From: Trileptium ribeirensis
Lineage: Eukaryota > Nematoda > Enoplea > Enoplida > Thoracostomopsidae
Assembly (NCBI GenBank): GCA_030248225.1
Contig: JASANE010010101.1
Coordinates: forward strand, 1 to 64,000
Direction of reading: 5' to 3'
Length of the DNA: 64,000 nt
The notes under the pieces were generated by a model. It saw only the letters and a program-made list of their open reading frames with translations, ran no database searches and had not been told where the DNA came from. The translations under genes were made by a program, and so were the position numbers. Position 1 is the first letter of the stretch, and each line of letters starts with the position of its first letter. This document shows positions 46,915 through 57,858 of the stretch, one piece after another.

Positions 46915-47299
46915 AAGGCGCATTTGCCATAATTTATTATTTACTCACAGTATATGCTTCATCGTCGATTCGACTGGCGAATGTTTTTTAAAACGGCAAA
47001 ATCCATAGGATTATGACGCTATTGTGTCACACTGTTGCGCAAAAAATTCCTACTTAATTGCAGAGAACATAGTCAACGCGTGGTACGCCTGTGAAATTCT
47101 TTGCCGGAAGAAGTTGACATTGCTAGTTCTGTGCATAACTCATATTGACAAACCTGGCTTTAACAGATGCTGCTTTGTGTTCTTAGTATTTTCCGCTCTG
47201 GTTGTCTATATTACACCACCTGGATAGGGTGTTATCAAGTCTTAAATCAAATGCTTTGCACTGGTGAGTCTGGCTGTGCGGTCAAGCGGGGGAGACCCA

Positions 47300-47638
47300 T
47301 ATGAGAGAGTTACCAGTATTTTGAATACAGTGACATACAGAATCCAACATGAATGTACCATACCTTTTCAAGAGGTTTAAGTGGACCGTCTGCAAACCGG
47401 ATTTATCGTAGGAATTTCACGTTTCGTCATTTATACGACTATGAGCTGTATTCAGCGCCTCCAGACAAGTTATTATAGGTTTTATGTCGCGCCGAATACG
47501 TCGTTTTCCTAACTCCTAGCAAATCAGCATTATAATGCTTCAGTGGTCCAACGGGTTTTGGGTGGTATATACATCAAATACCAAACCAATTAAAGGGGAT
47601 TACGTATAGTGGCAAGTACTACACTTTCGAGATACTAG
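47300..47638 (+). mobile_element. Fragment of satellite-bearing Helitron (3' end)
   Basis: A degenerate copy of the ~170-bp unit (TTTGAATACAGTGACATACAG, CCTTTTCAAGAGGTTTAAG) is followed by GGTATATACATCAAATACC, which also occurs just before the end of the 26.2-27.9 kb element, and then TTTCGAGATACTAG at 47,638. The next base is C rather than T. The 5' part is missing. Confidence 0.5.
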
Positions 47639-48269
47639 CATAGTACGCGTCAAAAATAAATAGCAACTTTACAGTGAGCAAACATCGAGTTAACAGTGTC
47701 ATACAATGAGGAAGCGATCATTTCTGTCGAGTACTAGGATCGATCTTATGTCTTAAGCGATAACTACTTTCGAAATCCATTTAAGGGGAGACAATGCAGG
47801 TTACAATATGCAGTGGAAATTGCTATAGTTTTTTCGAGCGATCAGCGAGCACTTTCGGTAGGTACTACACAGACCTACCACTAGTTTGCTCATATTAGTG
47901 CTATAAACGCATAAACGGAATCCAATCTACAAGAAGCGAATACCAAAATTAATTTAGACAATCCAAATATGTAGAATTAAACATTCTAATGGTACAAAAT
48001 TCCAGGGCAGTAACGTGCAGAACACAAGCTAGCTGTTCGCGAAATGTTGCCGAACAGATTGCAAAAAATCGCGAATCCAACTGAGCAGCTGCCAATTTTG
48101 CGCGAATCATCCGCGAAACAGTTTCTTTAACTGTAGATTGTTGCAGTATTATTCCTAAGTTTTATATGAAATTTGGGTTGTTGGAACAAATTCACAAACC
48201 TACTACAACAGCTGAAAACATTTTGTACATTTCCACTGCAATAAAACGGAGAAAAGCTATTTCACTTAC

Positions 48270-48394
48270 TTGTACATTTGGTATAGGGCTTTCAGTAACA
48301 ATTGATTTAATCGAATGAACTTGTTGCATTAATAGATCACAGTATACACGAAGCTCACAATACTTCCGTCGTAGTGCGTTGTCGTCTATTATAT
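48270..48394 (-). CDS. PLEKHA8-like: FAPP2-like gene, coiled linker exon following the PH domain
   Basis: The acceptor TTTTGTTACAG is followed by two bases that complete an Asp codon, then IIDDNALRRKYCELRVYCDL, LMQQVHSIKSIVTESPIPN and VQ up to the donor GTAAGT. The block (K/R)-x-x-E-L-R-x-Y-C-D-L-L-x-Q-Q-V is a signature directly after the FAPP PH domain. The 125-nt exon begins after one base of a split codon and ends in phase 0. Both joins agree with the neighbouring exons. Confidence 0.92.
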
Positions 48395-48522
48395 CTGTAA
48401 CAAAATGGAGTTGATAAACCATTGCTGTAATTTTAAATCTCTGTAGTTGTGCTATATTTGTCCTCTCTGGCGTCATGCAGGAAGTATACACAACAATTTA
48501 TTATTGTAGACAGTATTAGTAG

Positions 48523-48551
48523 TGCCGAGACAGTATTATACTGTCTCGGCA
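48523..48551. repeat. Perfect palindrome, 14-bp arms
   Basis: TGCCGAGACAGTAT, one central T, then ATACTGTCTCGGCA: a perfect inverted repeat with a 1-nt spacer. It lies in the 555-bp intron between the PH exon and the linker exon, about 130 bp upstream of the latter's acceptor. A partial copy (GTAGACAGTATTAGTAG) precedes it. It could be the fused ends of a lost element or a cruciform-forming site. Confidence 0.85.
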
Positions 48552-48949
48552 GGACATGACACATTTTTAAATAATGGAAAGGTAAGACGTAAATCCAACA
48601 AGTCTCTCTGGAATTATGGGTAACCCAACAACCGTGTAGAGGGTTTTGTAGATATTACTCTATCAGACAATATACAAGTATACACACTGCTTTCAACGCA
48701 GAAAGGTAGAAAATATTAACTTTAAAACACATACAAAATAAATTAATTATTAGTTGGTGCTTCCTCATGCTCATGAATTCACTATCATAAAACGAGCTAC
48801 TGGAATCCAACTTCACGGTGCCAGTACGGAAATTTGTGATTCGTTTCGACCACTGTTGATTTCGTCACAAGATCAGATCCATACGATACAATTATATTAC
48901 TGGCGCTGTCCATAAACGATATTTCATGAAATCTCAACACAACACTTAC

Positions 48950-49096
48950 CGGAACCATCTAGCGAATTGACACAAGCTTTGACAGTGCCCAAATGCTGTA
49001 ACCAAGCTTGTCGTTCATGTGGAGTTGAAGTGCGTAAATGAAAGTGTTGCTCGCCAGGAACTAATACATCCAGTCGTAAAGGATCGGAACCATGAG
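48950..49096 (-). CDS. PLEKHA8-like: FAPP2-like gene, PH-domain C-terminal half
   Basis: After the acceptor ATTTTTATTTCAG the exon reads AHGSDPLRLDVLVPGEQHF, then HLRTSTPHERQAWLQHLGTV and KACVNSLDGS up to the donor GTAAGT. In FAPP proteins the PH domain binds phosphatidylinositol 4-phosphate at the trans-Golgi. The features seen are the I/V-x-P-G-E-Q-x-F-Y/H strand, the terminal helix E-R-Q-x-W-L-x-x-L-G and the following K-A-C. The 147-nt exon starts after one base of a codon and ends after one base. The N-terminal half of the domain, with the basic lipid-binding loop and W-Q-P-R-W-F strand, is not in this exon and was not found upstream in the window. Confidence 0.92.
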
Positions 49097-49884
49097 CTGA
49101 AATAAAAATAGCATGATATACTACAACTGTTGCTTGCAAGACGCTCGTCGGGTGGGGGTGGGGAGTCGGTGCCTGAAAGCCCCGTCCTTGAGCACCCTGG
49201 GCGGCGTAACTTAAGTAATGACAACCTGGCAAAATTCAAACATGTATTACAAATTAGGCTATTTTGCGGTAACTTTATAGAACTATATGACAAGATGGCG
49301 TTAAATATCGTTAGAAAAACGGAAGCTTTAAAGCATTTAGACTCAAAAATTCACTCTTAAATGATCAAAATAAACTGTCTTTTACAACTCCTGATATTTT
49401 GGAATAAACCGGGGCAACACAAAATTCCTTCAGCGACGGGGACGCTGTGTTACGGCAGGCTACTTCCGCACGGGTGCCAGGTTGGTTCCACGGGGCGCCC
49501 CAACCTCCCTCCCCCAGATACGAGGACACAGCTACAAAATTGCTTTATTTCGATTCTGCTGAAGTGAAAAAATACATTGTATGAGAAAATGCAACGGTGA
49601 TATACACAGTTCCGTAAAACAGTGGTGTTTGAATCTTTATTCCAGTCTAACGTAGTTCTTAGTCTGAGGCCATTCTTGCAAAACCTTTCTACCTTTTCCA
49701 ATGAGGGTTATTGCTCTACTAACCTGCACAAATATTTACCCATACATCCCGGATTACATATAATACCGAAAGGCGAAATTGGGAAAATAGTTATGACACG
49801 GTAAAAGCTGACCAACACCAGCAAAATATGATCATTCAATAGAACAAAAACTATGAATGTGGATGTCACAGTATATGTGCATAC

Positions 49885-51044
49885 CAGGGAATAACCGAAG
49901 TTCCAGCTCCGGCAAAAATCGTGTCCCGGTTGCGGTTCCGGCAAAAGGCAAAAAACCATACCGGAACAGGAATTCCGGTTTAAAAATTTTATATGAAGTT
50001 TTCCACATTTTTGCTTCATCTCTGATCCAAACATATGTAATATATATCATACAATGATCAAGCTCCAATACAACCAAGCAAACGAAAAGATTAACTAAGC
50101 ATTTTGCCGTGTGAAACGTAAGCAGGCACATAATTTCAGTAGCAATTTTTCATAACCTGCAGGAGTTACAAACTTGTTAATAATAAACTTAAGTGTTTAC
50201 AAATCAAAGCTAGGTCGATGCTTGTAGCAGCTATTTTACACATTCAGAAGTCTCCGGGTTACGTTCGAATTAAACCGGTCCAACTAACAGAGTATGACTT
50301 ACGTAGACGTACTTAGCGCATGCTTAGCTAACAAATTGCGTCAAGCACCAGCTAGTGCGCTTGTAAACTTTGTAAATCAGGCTAAATTGAAGTAAAGTAA
50401 CATTATCTGGAGCGCAGACAGAAACTGCTTTCTTGGCTACGAACTGTATTTATTGAAACTGTGAGAGCAGCATCACAGTTTGTCTCATTTATAGCATTCT
50501 GATTAGAAAGTTATCATCATTATCATCTAAATGACAGGCAATGTTTGTCCAACTCTAGCCTAAACACTGTCTCTTACCACTGATCAGAAAATTACTCTCT
50601 ATCTATTAATTTCTCTTAGAATCGTACAAACCAATAATTTCAAGTTTCCTACAGAACAACATGTAACAAACGTAGTTGTAATAAAGGGAGGCGACTAGGG
50701 ACAAAGCGAAAGTGTTTATTCTACGCTCCATGCCTTGTAAGCACATTCAATTTGACGCAGTATATGCAAGGGTGTATAGTGGAAGGCATTTTTTGCTGTG
50801 GGTATTCAAAAACCGACATATTTATCGATAAATAAACATTATTAGCTTCCTCAGTCTCCTTGAATTTTCAGAAAGACAATAATGCCATCGCAATGCATTA
50901 AGTTTAATGTAAAAGTTATTTTTAACGCATTTTAAATCCACTATACCTTAATTTCTTCCTTCATATGTTTTACTATATATAAATTTCGAGGACCAGGTTC
51001 AGGTCCCGGTTTAAATGGACGGTTCCGGTTCCGGTTATTCCCTG
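49885..51044. mobile_element. Non-autonomous hAT-like element, copy A
   Basis: It starts CAGGGAATAACCG and ends CCGGTTATTCCCTG, with subterminal GGTTCCGG/CCGGAACC modules at both sides. The flanks GTGCATAC (left) and ATGCATAC (right) form a near-perfect 8-bp duplication, as expected for hAT insertion. The 1,160-bp interior has no long frame. It contains AACCGACATATTTATCGATAA and AATGTTTGTCCAACTCTAGCC segments that recur in copies B and C in inverted orientation. Confidence 0.85.
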
Positions 51045-51589
51045 ATGCATACATGGGAATTTTTCGAATAAGCCAAAAGTCGTAGTAATCAAACAACTTT
51101 TATATATACAAAATATACTCCGCTGAAACTATTGGCTTTATTACTCCTTTCGGTCTTAAAATGACACATTATTGTCAAAACATACATTTCGAACCATGAA
51201 AAAATCGAGTTTGTCCTGCGGCGTGTGTTTGTGCGTGCGATGTAATAGCTCGCTTTGCGAAGTTAGGTAAGGATTAGCTCCCAGTTAGCATAGTGGCATC
51301 AGAACGATACAGCCCGGGGCGGCGGCAAAAGTTTGTTCAAGACTGTGCGAAATATAATGGGTTAATATCGATTCACTTTCATATGAGAAGGGGCACATGG
51401 CTCGAATAAAAGTGAACGGGATAAAATTATTAATTTACATATCCACAATGCACGATGTAAAAATTCCTAATAATGTTGTTTCCTGTTACTTCTGAGAGCA
51501 GTCCAGGATTTACGCAGAACAAGTATGTATTAGTGGCATTGGGAAGCCTTGTTTCATGATTTATCGAACATCAATATCATGCATGCTTA

Positions 51590-51960
51590 AATGTGATTCT
51601 GAACAAACAAGCTGAGCAAACAATCGTCTTAGTGAATTCGAGTGGAACGAGAATTTTCAATTTTGGCTCTGGAGGGGGGTTGAGGAGGTCCTGTCTGTGT
51701 GTGTCTGTTTGTGTGTCGCACCTGGATCTCGATAAAGGTTGGGCGGATTTTGATTCGAACCGCAATGGTCGATTTAGGCGTAGTGACGGAGCCCGATTTT
51801 TGAATTTTTTTCCCGTGGGGAAAGTTATGGGGCAAAATGACGTCATTTTGGCCCATTTTTCGGGCACCCCCTCCAGTTTTGCGAATTTTCTCAATAAGTA
51901 AACGAGGTATCCGTAAACTAATAGGCCTGTTCCATGTAGCTTTACCAGGGCTTTCCAATG
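51590..51960. repeat. Dispersed-repeat-like segment with CTGTCTGTGTGTGTC leader
   Basis: It contains CTGTCTGTGTGTGTCTGTTT, CACCTGGATCTCG, GGTTGGGCGGATTTTGATTCG and the palindromic AAAATGACGTCATTTTG. The leader resembles the 5' region of the Helitron dimer (TTTGTTTGTCACAGACAGG, then GGGCCGATTTTAG), so it may be another Helitron 5' end. Both strands are open for about 100 codons, but the products are mutually exclusive and unlike any protein I know. Confidence 0.35.
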
Positions 51961-52034
51961 ATATACAAAAAGTTTTTGAACTATATACTTCCCAATCTGG
52001 AGTCTATAAGCTTATAGTTAGCGACAAATTTCAT

Positions 52035-52335
52035 ATTTGGTGAAAAGACGTGGGAAATGCACCTAAATATGTGTTTTGTTGCTTTTACTTTGTTTCTGGG
52101 CAGATAAACTCATTGCAAATGTTAAAAATATAGTTCTGGTTCATACTTGGCATAAAAAACGACGTTTTCGAAATTTTTGGTGACAAGTCGTGGGAAAAGC
52201 ACCTGAATGTGTGTTTATTGTTGGTTTTAGTGTCGGATATGGGGTTTTCTGGGCCGACAAGCTCATTGCGAGTGTCAACAATATTGTGTGGCAAATATTT
52301 TTCACACTTCTGCTTCATACTTGGTATGAAAAATG
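52035..52335. repeat. Two tandem ~141-bp units
   Basis: CGTGGGAAATGCACCTAAAT (52,047) and CGTGGGAAAAGCACCTGAAT (52,188) begin diverged direct repeats that also share TTTCTGGGC-GA-AAACTCATTGC, AGTGT-AA-AATAT and CTTCATACTTGG-ATGAAAAA. No coding signal. Confidence 0.6.
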
Positions 52336-53559
52336 AGATTTTTCTCAAGTGTCGGTTTGAATTCTTTAACGTTCTTTTCACGGTCAATTTAGGGTTTTAT
52401 TGAATTTTTAAAATGTTAGTTCATTGTTTTTTATACTCGTTGTATGATGTTTTGTCTACTGCATACGTTGGCTATCAAAAGAGGCGGGCGTAACTATGAC
52501 TCATCACTCACGGTTTACATAATGCTGCACCTGCGTACTGTGTGTAGGCTTTGTGTGCGTTTTCTACAACAGACTTCGGGGGATTGTTCTCACCACTCGA
52601 ATTCTGGCTCGCAAGCGAGCTTCACTAGTTATATACCGCACAACCATTCCAGGCAGACACTCAAAAATGCTACACAACAAATGCATTCAGAGATCCACCG
52701 GGCTTCTGCCAAAAAAGAAGGAGCAATTATTAGATAAAGAATGTTTCCACGGGCGTGCTTTGGACCAAATAACTAACCGAATACGTTACGCACGCATAAC
52801 TACAGAGTGACGATATGCGAAGTTCTTTCGGTAAATCGGGTTTTCCGATGGTCGGCATTAAACCACTTTAATGGAAAAATATGGTACAGTCATGTTGGAT
52901 TCTCGGTGACCATATAATCGTATTAAATGTATCGAAACACCCATAAGCACCATTCAATCATTGCAAATGGTCTTAAGGCAATATAACAAAAAAACTGAAG
53001 ACAAACTGTATTCTGGATCGGGTGTGTCAACTGTAAACCTACTGAATGCCACTGAAACGGCATCAAATATACTCGCAGGACTATCGATAGCAAACCATCG
53101 TAATCTAATATCATATCTTCCGTTAAATCAGTGTCCTTTATTCAACATCTGGATTGATATATGCAGCCGTGTGCAATAGCACTATATACTCGATTTATGT
53201 AATCAGCAGTTTAAATTTTTTTAACTTGAAACGTGGTCCTGGTTCTGGACAGGCAAGACTCAGTGCTGTATATAATTTTACACGTAAGTCAGTAGTGGTT
53301 CTAATCACAACTTGTCCTGTCACAGAACCTTATCGCCAAGTTATGAAACAATGTATATTGGCAAGTGTGCACGATAAAAAGTTTTTAGAGAAACATGACA
53401 TTTTTTCGTACTCATGTGCTTCGTTTTATGTAAATGTTGTTCTATCGTCTAAATGCTATCTATCATTGCCTTTTTTCTGAATATCCCAGAGAACATTTCG
53501 TTGCATTCTTGACATTCTTCCGACAACCATTTTCCAAGGTTTATTGGGGTGCCCACTAT

Positions 53560-53835
53560 ACCCTAGGTGTTTCAATACCCCATCAAATGTTAAATTTTGG
53601 GTGTACAACTTGATGTTGGGTTCCACAACGCCAGTCGTTGGAAATAGAAAGAAAAACAACCACATCATCGGGGCAGGTAAAAACGCGAGTGTTATGAGTT
53701 TTTCATACCCCATCAAATCTCGTGCACTTTAGGGGTAAAACTTGATGTTGCGTTCCATAACACATGTATACCTAACGTCCTTTTAAAGACACACAACCAT
53801 AAAATCGGGTAAGGCAAAAACCACAATTGTGATAC
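53560..53835. repeat. Two to three tandem ~140-bp units
   Basis: CATACCCCATCAAAT / ATACCCCATCAAATG, AACTTGATGTTGGGTTCCA / AACTTGATGTTGCGTTCCA, and AACAACCACATCATCGGGGC / ACACAACCATAAAATCGGGT recur in order. Minus-strand open frames across it are repeat-driven. Confidence 0.6.
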
Positions 53836-54352
53836 GGTTCTACAATCATTGGTATGATTCTTGATATTAGAAATAAAATAATCGCTTAGATCAACAAATA
53901 TTGCGTAGTGAGTAGAAACATTAAGTTACCAGTGCGTTATATACATGTACTAAAATTAGTTGACGGCGCGAGTAGTTGGTTAACACTGCTAGGGATGAGG
54001 AGTTAGGCCAGAAACGGGCACAGACTGGCCCACTCTTCGATAGGGCCAGGTGGGTGTGCTGCGTGCACGAACTGAAAATTTTGGATTCCAAAAATCGTTA
54101 TACGTATACGTATGTACCTGTACTATATATACATTTTATTTACATATATGTATACATGATTCCGGTTTTCTGCCACAGCACTGAATGTATTTGGTGGCTC
54201 TCCGTCTACATTTCCAGGAACAATAACAACCGCACATGTCAACGCAGCTGTCATTTCTCGCCGACAACGGCGATTCAAAGGTGGCGTCAACCTGCGTACA
54301 TCACCCTGGTCAATCGATTTCGATATCGACGCCGACCAGGTAATAATAATAT

Positions 54353-55831
54353 CAGGGAATAACCGGAACCGGAACCAGCAACCGGAACCGTCCATTTAAA
54401 CCGAATCAAGAACCTGGTCTTCGAAACTTATATATAGTAAAACAGATGAAAAAAGAAATGAAGGTTCAGTCGCTTTAAAACGTATTGAAAATAACTTTTA
54501 CATTAAACTTAATGTACTGCGATGGCATTATAGCCTTTCTGAAATTTTATAGACTGAGGAAGCTAACAATATTTATCGATCAATATGTCGGTTTTTGGAC
54601 ACCCAGAGCAAAAAAAATGTCTTCCACTATACACCCTTGCGTATACTGCGTCTAAGTATGCTTGCACAGAGTGTAGAATAAACGCTTTCGTTCTGTCTCC
54701 AGTCGCCTCCCTTTACTACACATACGTTTGTTACATGTTTTTCTGTAGAAAACTTGAAATTATTGGTTTATATGGTACTAAGAGAAAACAAAAATGTATG
54801 GGTCATTTCATGAAACCACGTATATACTTTTGAAACACCCCTTTTTGAAGCCAAAATGAAAAGTTTTCGAAAATGGTCGCCGTCAAGCCATTTGAAGGTC
54901 TTGCGACCTAAAATTAGTGCCGTTAGGGCAATTTTGGGGTTAAAAATCGACCAATTTAGAACAAGCCTGTCTTTCTAGAGCATTTAGAACAAGCCTGTCT
55001 TTCAGGAACTAGAGGTTTTTCTAGCGCAACGGAGACAACACCTACAGATACCATTTTATGCACACAAACCAATCATAAGTGGGGGAAGTCCGACAAAACA
55101 TTTCAGGCAGTGCCGATGTAGCCCCCTACCAAAATGACATGGTTTCGTGAAATGACCCGTATACTATAATTTTATGATCAGTTATCAGAGACATTGTTCA
55201 GGCTAGCGTTAGGCAACCAGTGCCCGTCAGCTAGATGATAATGATGATAACTTACTGATCAGAATGCTGTAAATGAGACAAACTGTGATATTGCTCGCAC
55301 AGTTTCAATAAATACAGTTCATTGCCAAGAACGCAGTTTTCTTACGGCGTTGCAGATAACGTTACGTTACTTCAATTTAGACTGATTTACAAATTTTACA
55401 GGCGCAGTGGCAGGTGTTTGACGCAATTTGTAAGCCAAGCTTACACTAAGTACTTCTACGTAATCCATACTCTGTTACCGAGTTGGGCCGTTTAATTCGA
55501 ATATACCCCGCAGATTTCTGAATGTGTAAAATAGCTGCTACAAGCATCGACATGGCTTTGTTTTGTTAACAAACTGTTGCCGGATAAGATGAAAAATTCT
55601 GCTTCATTCCAAATTATTGCTTAGCTAATCTTTTCTTTTGCTTGGTTGTATTGGACTTGAGCAATGTATTCATATATTACATATGTTTGGACCTCAGATG
55701 AAGCAAAAATATGGGAAATTTCAAACAAAATTTTTAAACCGGAATTCCGGTTCCGGTATGGTCTTTGCCCTTTGCCGGAGCCGCAACCGGAACAAGACTT
55801 TCGCCGGAGCCGGAATTCCGCTTAGTACCTG
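54353..55831. mobile_element. Non-autonomous hAT-like element, copy B (carries a nested MITE)
   Basis: It begins CAGGGAATAACCGGAACC and ends in GCCGGAATTCCGCTTAGTA-CCTG, inverted relative to copy A. Shared landmarks include ATATGTCGGTTTTTGGACAC with CAAGGGTGTATAGTGG (inverse), the GATGATAATGATGATAACTT block, and GGAATTCCGGTTCCGGTATG. Without the 359-bp insertion and its 4-bp duplication it would be 1,116 bp, close to copy A. Flanking A/T-rich sequence gives no clean target duplication. Confidence 0.8.
54800..55158. mobile_element. MITE nested in copy B, TIR GGGTCATTTCAYGAAACCA
   Basis: The left end GGGTCATTTCATGAAACCA is mirrored by TGGTTTCGTGAAATGACCC at the right (one mismatch in 19). GTAT flanks both sides (54,796-54,799 and 55,159-55,162). 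Sister copy C shows the uninterrupted region (AAGAGAAAATAATATAAGGTAA versus AAGAGAAAACAAAAATGTATACT when the insert is removed), so the 4-bp duplication is supported by an empty site. The interior contains a 34-bp direct duplication of TTTAGAACAAGCCTGTCTTTC near 54,956-55,008. Confidence 0.85.
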
Positions 55832-56714
55832 ATATATATAGGTATTGTGTGCTGTGTTGTGCTGGATTCCTGCCAGAACTTTCGTCATCCGGCCAGTCAG
55901 CCACTTTGCCGGCATAGCAACGGATTTTCACAAATAAATAGAATTTACAGAATTTGTAACGATTAATTAAGTTGCGAAATTTTTGGCAATTATTATGCAT
56001 GCCATTTTTATCTGGTTCTGTGAAGTGAGACGGAGCGAGAGTAGCGAACGATGTTTTCTCAAACTTCAAATAACCGTCTCCTCTGTAAAAAAACTATGCC
56101 TCTATAGATTCATGGTTAATAAACTTTTTATTCGACGCGTAACAGAATCTGTGCATATAGCTATGATTTCCGTCCCAAACTCTCACAAAAACGCCACGAA
56201 CTGAAAACTTTGCATAATTGCTTTCGAATATATCGACATTTGAAGCTATAGGTCTTCTGGTAAGCGTCGAATCAATAAATGGTTCCCCTGTTCACTATTT
56301 ACATAATTCGGGATTTTCCAGCCGGGCTGAGCCTACTCAGTTTTCCTTCCGACGGGCCAGGGTTCGGGTCTGCTCTTCAAGGTTTTAGGCCAAGTTAATT
56401 CAACTCAATTTCAGTCCGGGACTGAAAATTGTGCCCACTATCACCTCTAGTGACTGTAGAACGTATAGCTACTTCGACAGCACAGCTCTTTGTTCTTTAT
56501 TGTCAGTTTATATAGCATAATGAATTCGATGTATTACGTAGAACCGGTGCCACAGCAATTTAAAAATAATTGCGTTGGCAGCAAAAACTCGCTGAGCAGC
56601 AATTATAACTCCTCTTGATGATAAACTATTTGCTGCATGAAATAGAGACATTTTCAGTGTAAAAATTGACATCAAACAATATAAAATGCGTTCAAAACTG
56701 TTCCCAAAACTTAC
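55832..56714. other. Gene-free stretch downstream of the transmembrane exon
   Basis: This is intron or intergenic sequence of the minus-strand transmembrane gene. A GC-rich patch at 56,315-56,380 (GCCGGGCTGAGCC, GACGGGCCAGGGTTCGGGTC) looks like part of a dispersed element. No further exon with both splice sites was recognised. Confidence 0.4.
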
Positions 56715-57858
56715 CATTATCAAACGTCTGCTTCTGCGGCAATTTCCTAGTTTCCTGCTTATCAACAGTAGTAAATCTTTCAGTTTCCAACATGTAGAGA
56801 CCCACTACAGCTGCTACGAATAATAACGCTAGTAAACAAGTCGCTACAGTTACCTTCCAACATGACAATGGATAGCCTAGGAGTATGCGACATGTGGTAC
56901 CGACATAGGAACCCGAGTTTCGAGCTTTCCTCGTTTGAGCAATACTTTGATTTGGTGTGGTATTCGATAATGTCCTCGCCGATGTGGACCCAGTTGTTAC
57001 AACAACGGGCAACGCCGCAACAGTGTTAGGCAATACATTTACGTCATCGCCTTTTTGGCGTGTTGGAACCCGTATACGTTTAGAAATACCGCAACTACTG
57101 TCCAAAGAAGTACATTTGCGGTCATTATACATTACTAGGAGCGGCGTTGTCACACACGAATACTTGTCGCTCCGCGCTACGATTGCTCCAACACCATCGG
57201 CCAACAATAAGCTCGATCGTAGAGAATCTTCTGAATTAAGATTAAGTTGGCGCTGCAGTTGAATCACCGCAACACCATTATCATGCGATGCCGCTGAGCT
57301 TGCGGTAAAATTACAGCTCGTCGATTCGTCGACAGTTGCTGTTGTGCTACTATCAATACCTGACGTTGTCGACTCCGGGCACGAATTGAGCGTAAAAGTA
57401 GTCGGTACTCGGCGTTTGATTGATAATGGCGAGTTACAAAACCCGCCGGCCATACCGTCCAAATCTCGATGGTTATGTCCATCAATTTGGCACAAATCAT
57501 GCAAGTAAACATTTTCACTGTTAGTTGTACTATAGCGGCTCGTATTATTACTAGCCGATGCATTCGGCCCAAATTCCGGCTTGTCTTCTTGGCGGCCACG
57601 ATTACCCTTATCATCGGGACTGCTATTAGCGAGATACAATCTATCGGCATCGTCGCGATTATGATGCTTGCGATTATTACTACTGCTGTTGCAAGTTAGA
57701 TCCACGGCGCTCTCGCTGCCATCCGCTTCGGACTGACCGTTGCAGTTGCTTCCACCAGTGCATGCGTCCATTTCAATATGCTCTTTGAGATGCGCTTCAC
57801 ATTTCTCATCGTCGACGGGCTTACGTCTTGGAGCGAATATGAAGTCGAAATCATACAT
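56715..57858 (-). CDS. Large exon of a single-pass membrane protein, family unknown
   Basis: I start at ATG 57,858-57,856 (AAAATG context, peptide MYDFDFIFAPRRKPVDD). An in-frame ATG 35 codons upstream is also possible. The 381 codons end at the donor GTAAGT (56,714) in phase 1. Residues 1 to about 330 are hydrophilic and rich in Ser, Thr, Asn and Asp, with basic patches (NNRKHHNRDD) and no signal peptide. One strong transmembrane helix follows at about 336-357 (VTVATCLLALLFVAAVVGLYML), with Cys-Trp-Lys just before it. About 24 residues lie beyond it (RFTTVDKQETRKLPQK). The layout suggests a type II protein with a long cytoplasmic N-terminus, like teneurins or membrane-anchored enzymes, but no motif settles it. 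Later exons were not found. Confidence 0.75.

Larger units (their letters stand above)
44880..47110 (+). pseudogene. Decayed CR1-like LINE, internally deleted
   Basis: At 44,880-45,175 a frame with ISIKPDLTRNQIENN and LRIWNKKYFLRRDRIIIV resembles the C-terminal half of LINE ORF1 proteins. At 45,280-46,020 endonuclease pieces follow, with stops: ILVVGDFNYRKIDW, FIFDLVFF and the catalytic SDHEWVSFKL. The RT palm is missing. The thumb and C-terminal domain resume at 46,300 with KDLIVFISIDLKMSQQVATS, LEYCCAV and VQRRATTKL, then IAENIVNAW near 47,060. This C-terminal pattern is typical of CR1-type elements. It is interrupted by a small MITE at 45,531 and carries a 222-bp duplication. Confidence 0.8.

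Noticed and set aside
51577..51958. Pair of ~100-codon antisense frames
   Set aside because: Both strands are open only because of a dispersed-repeat composition. There is no start context, splice context or family motif.
53456..53716. 86-codon minus-strand frame with a hydrophobic patch
   Set aside because: It spans the tandem ~140-bp repeat units, so it is repeat-derived.
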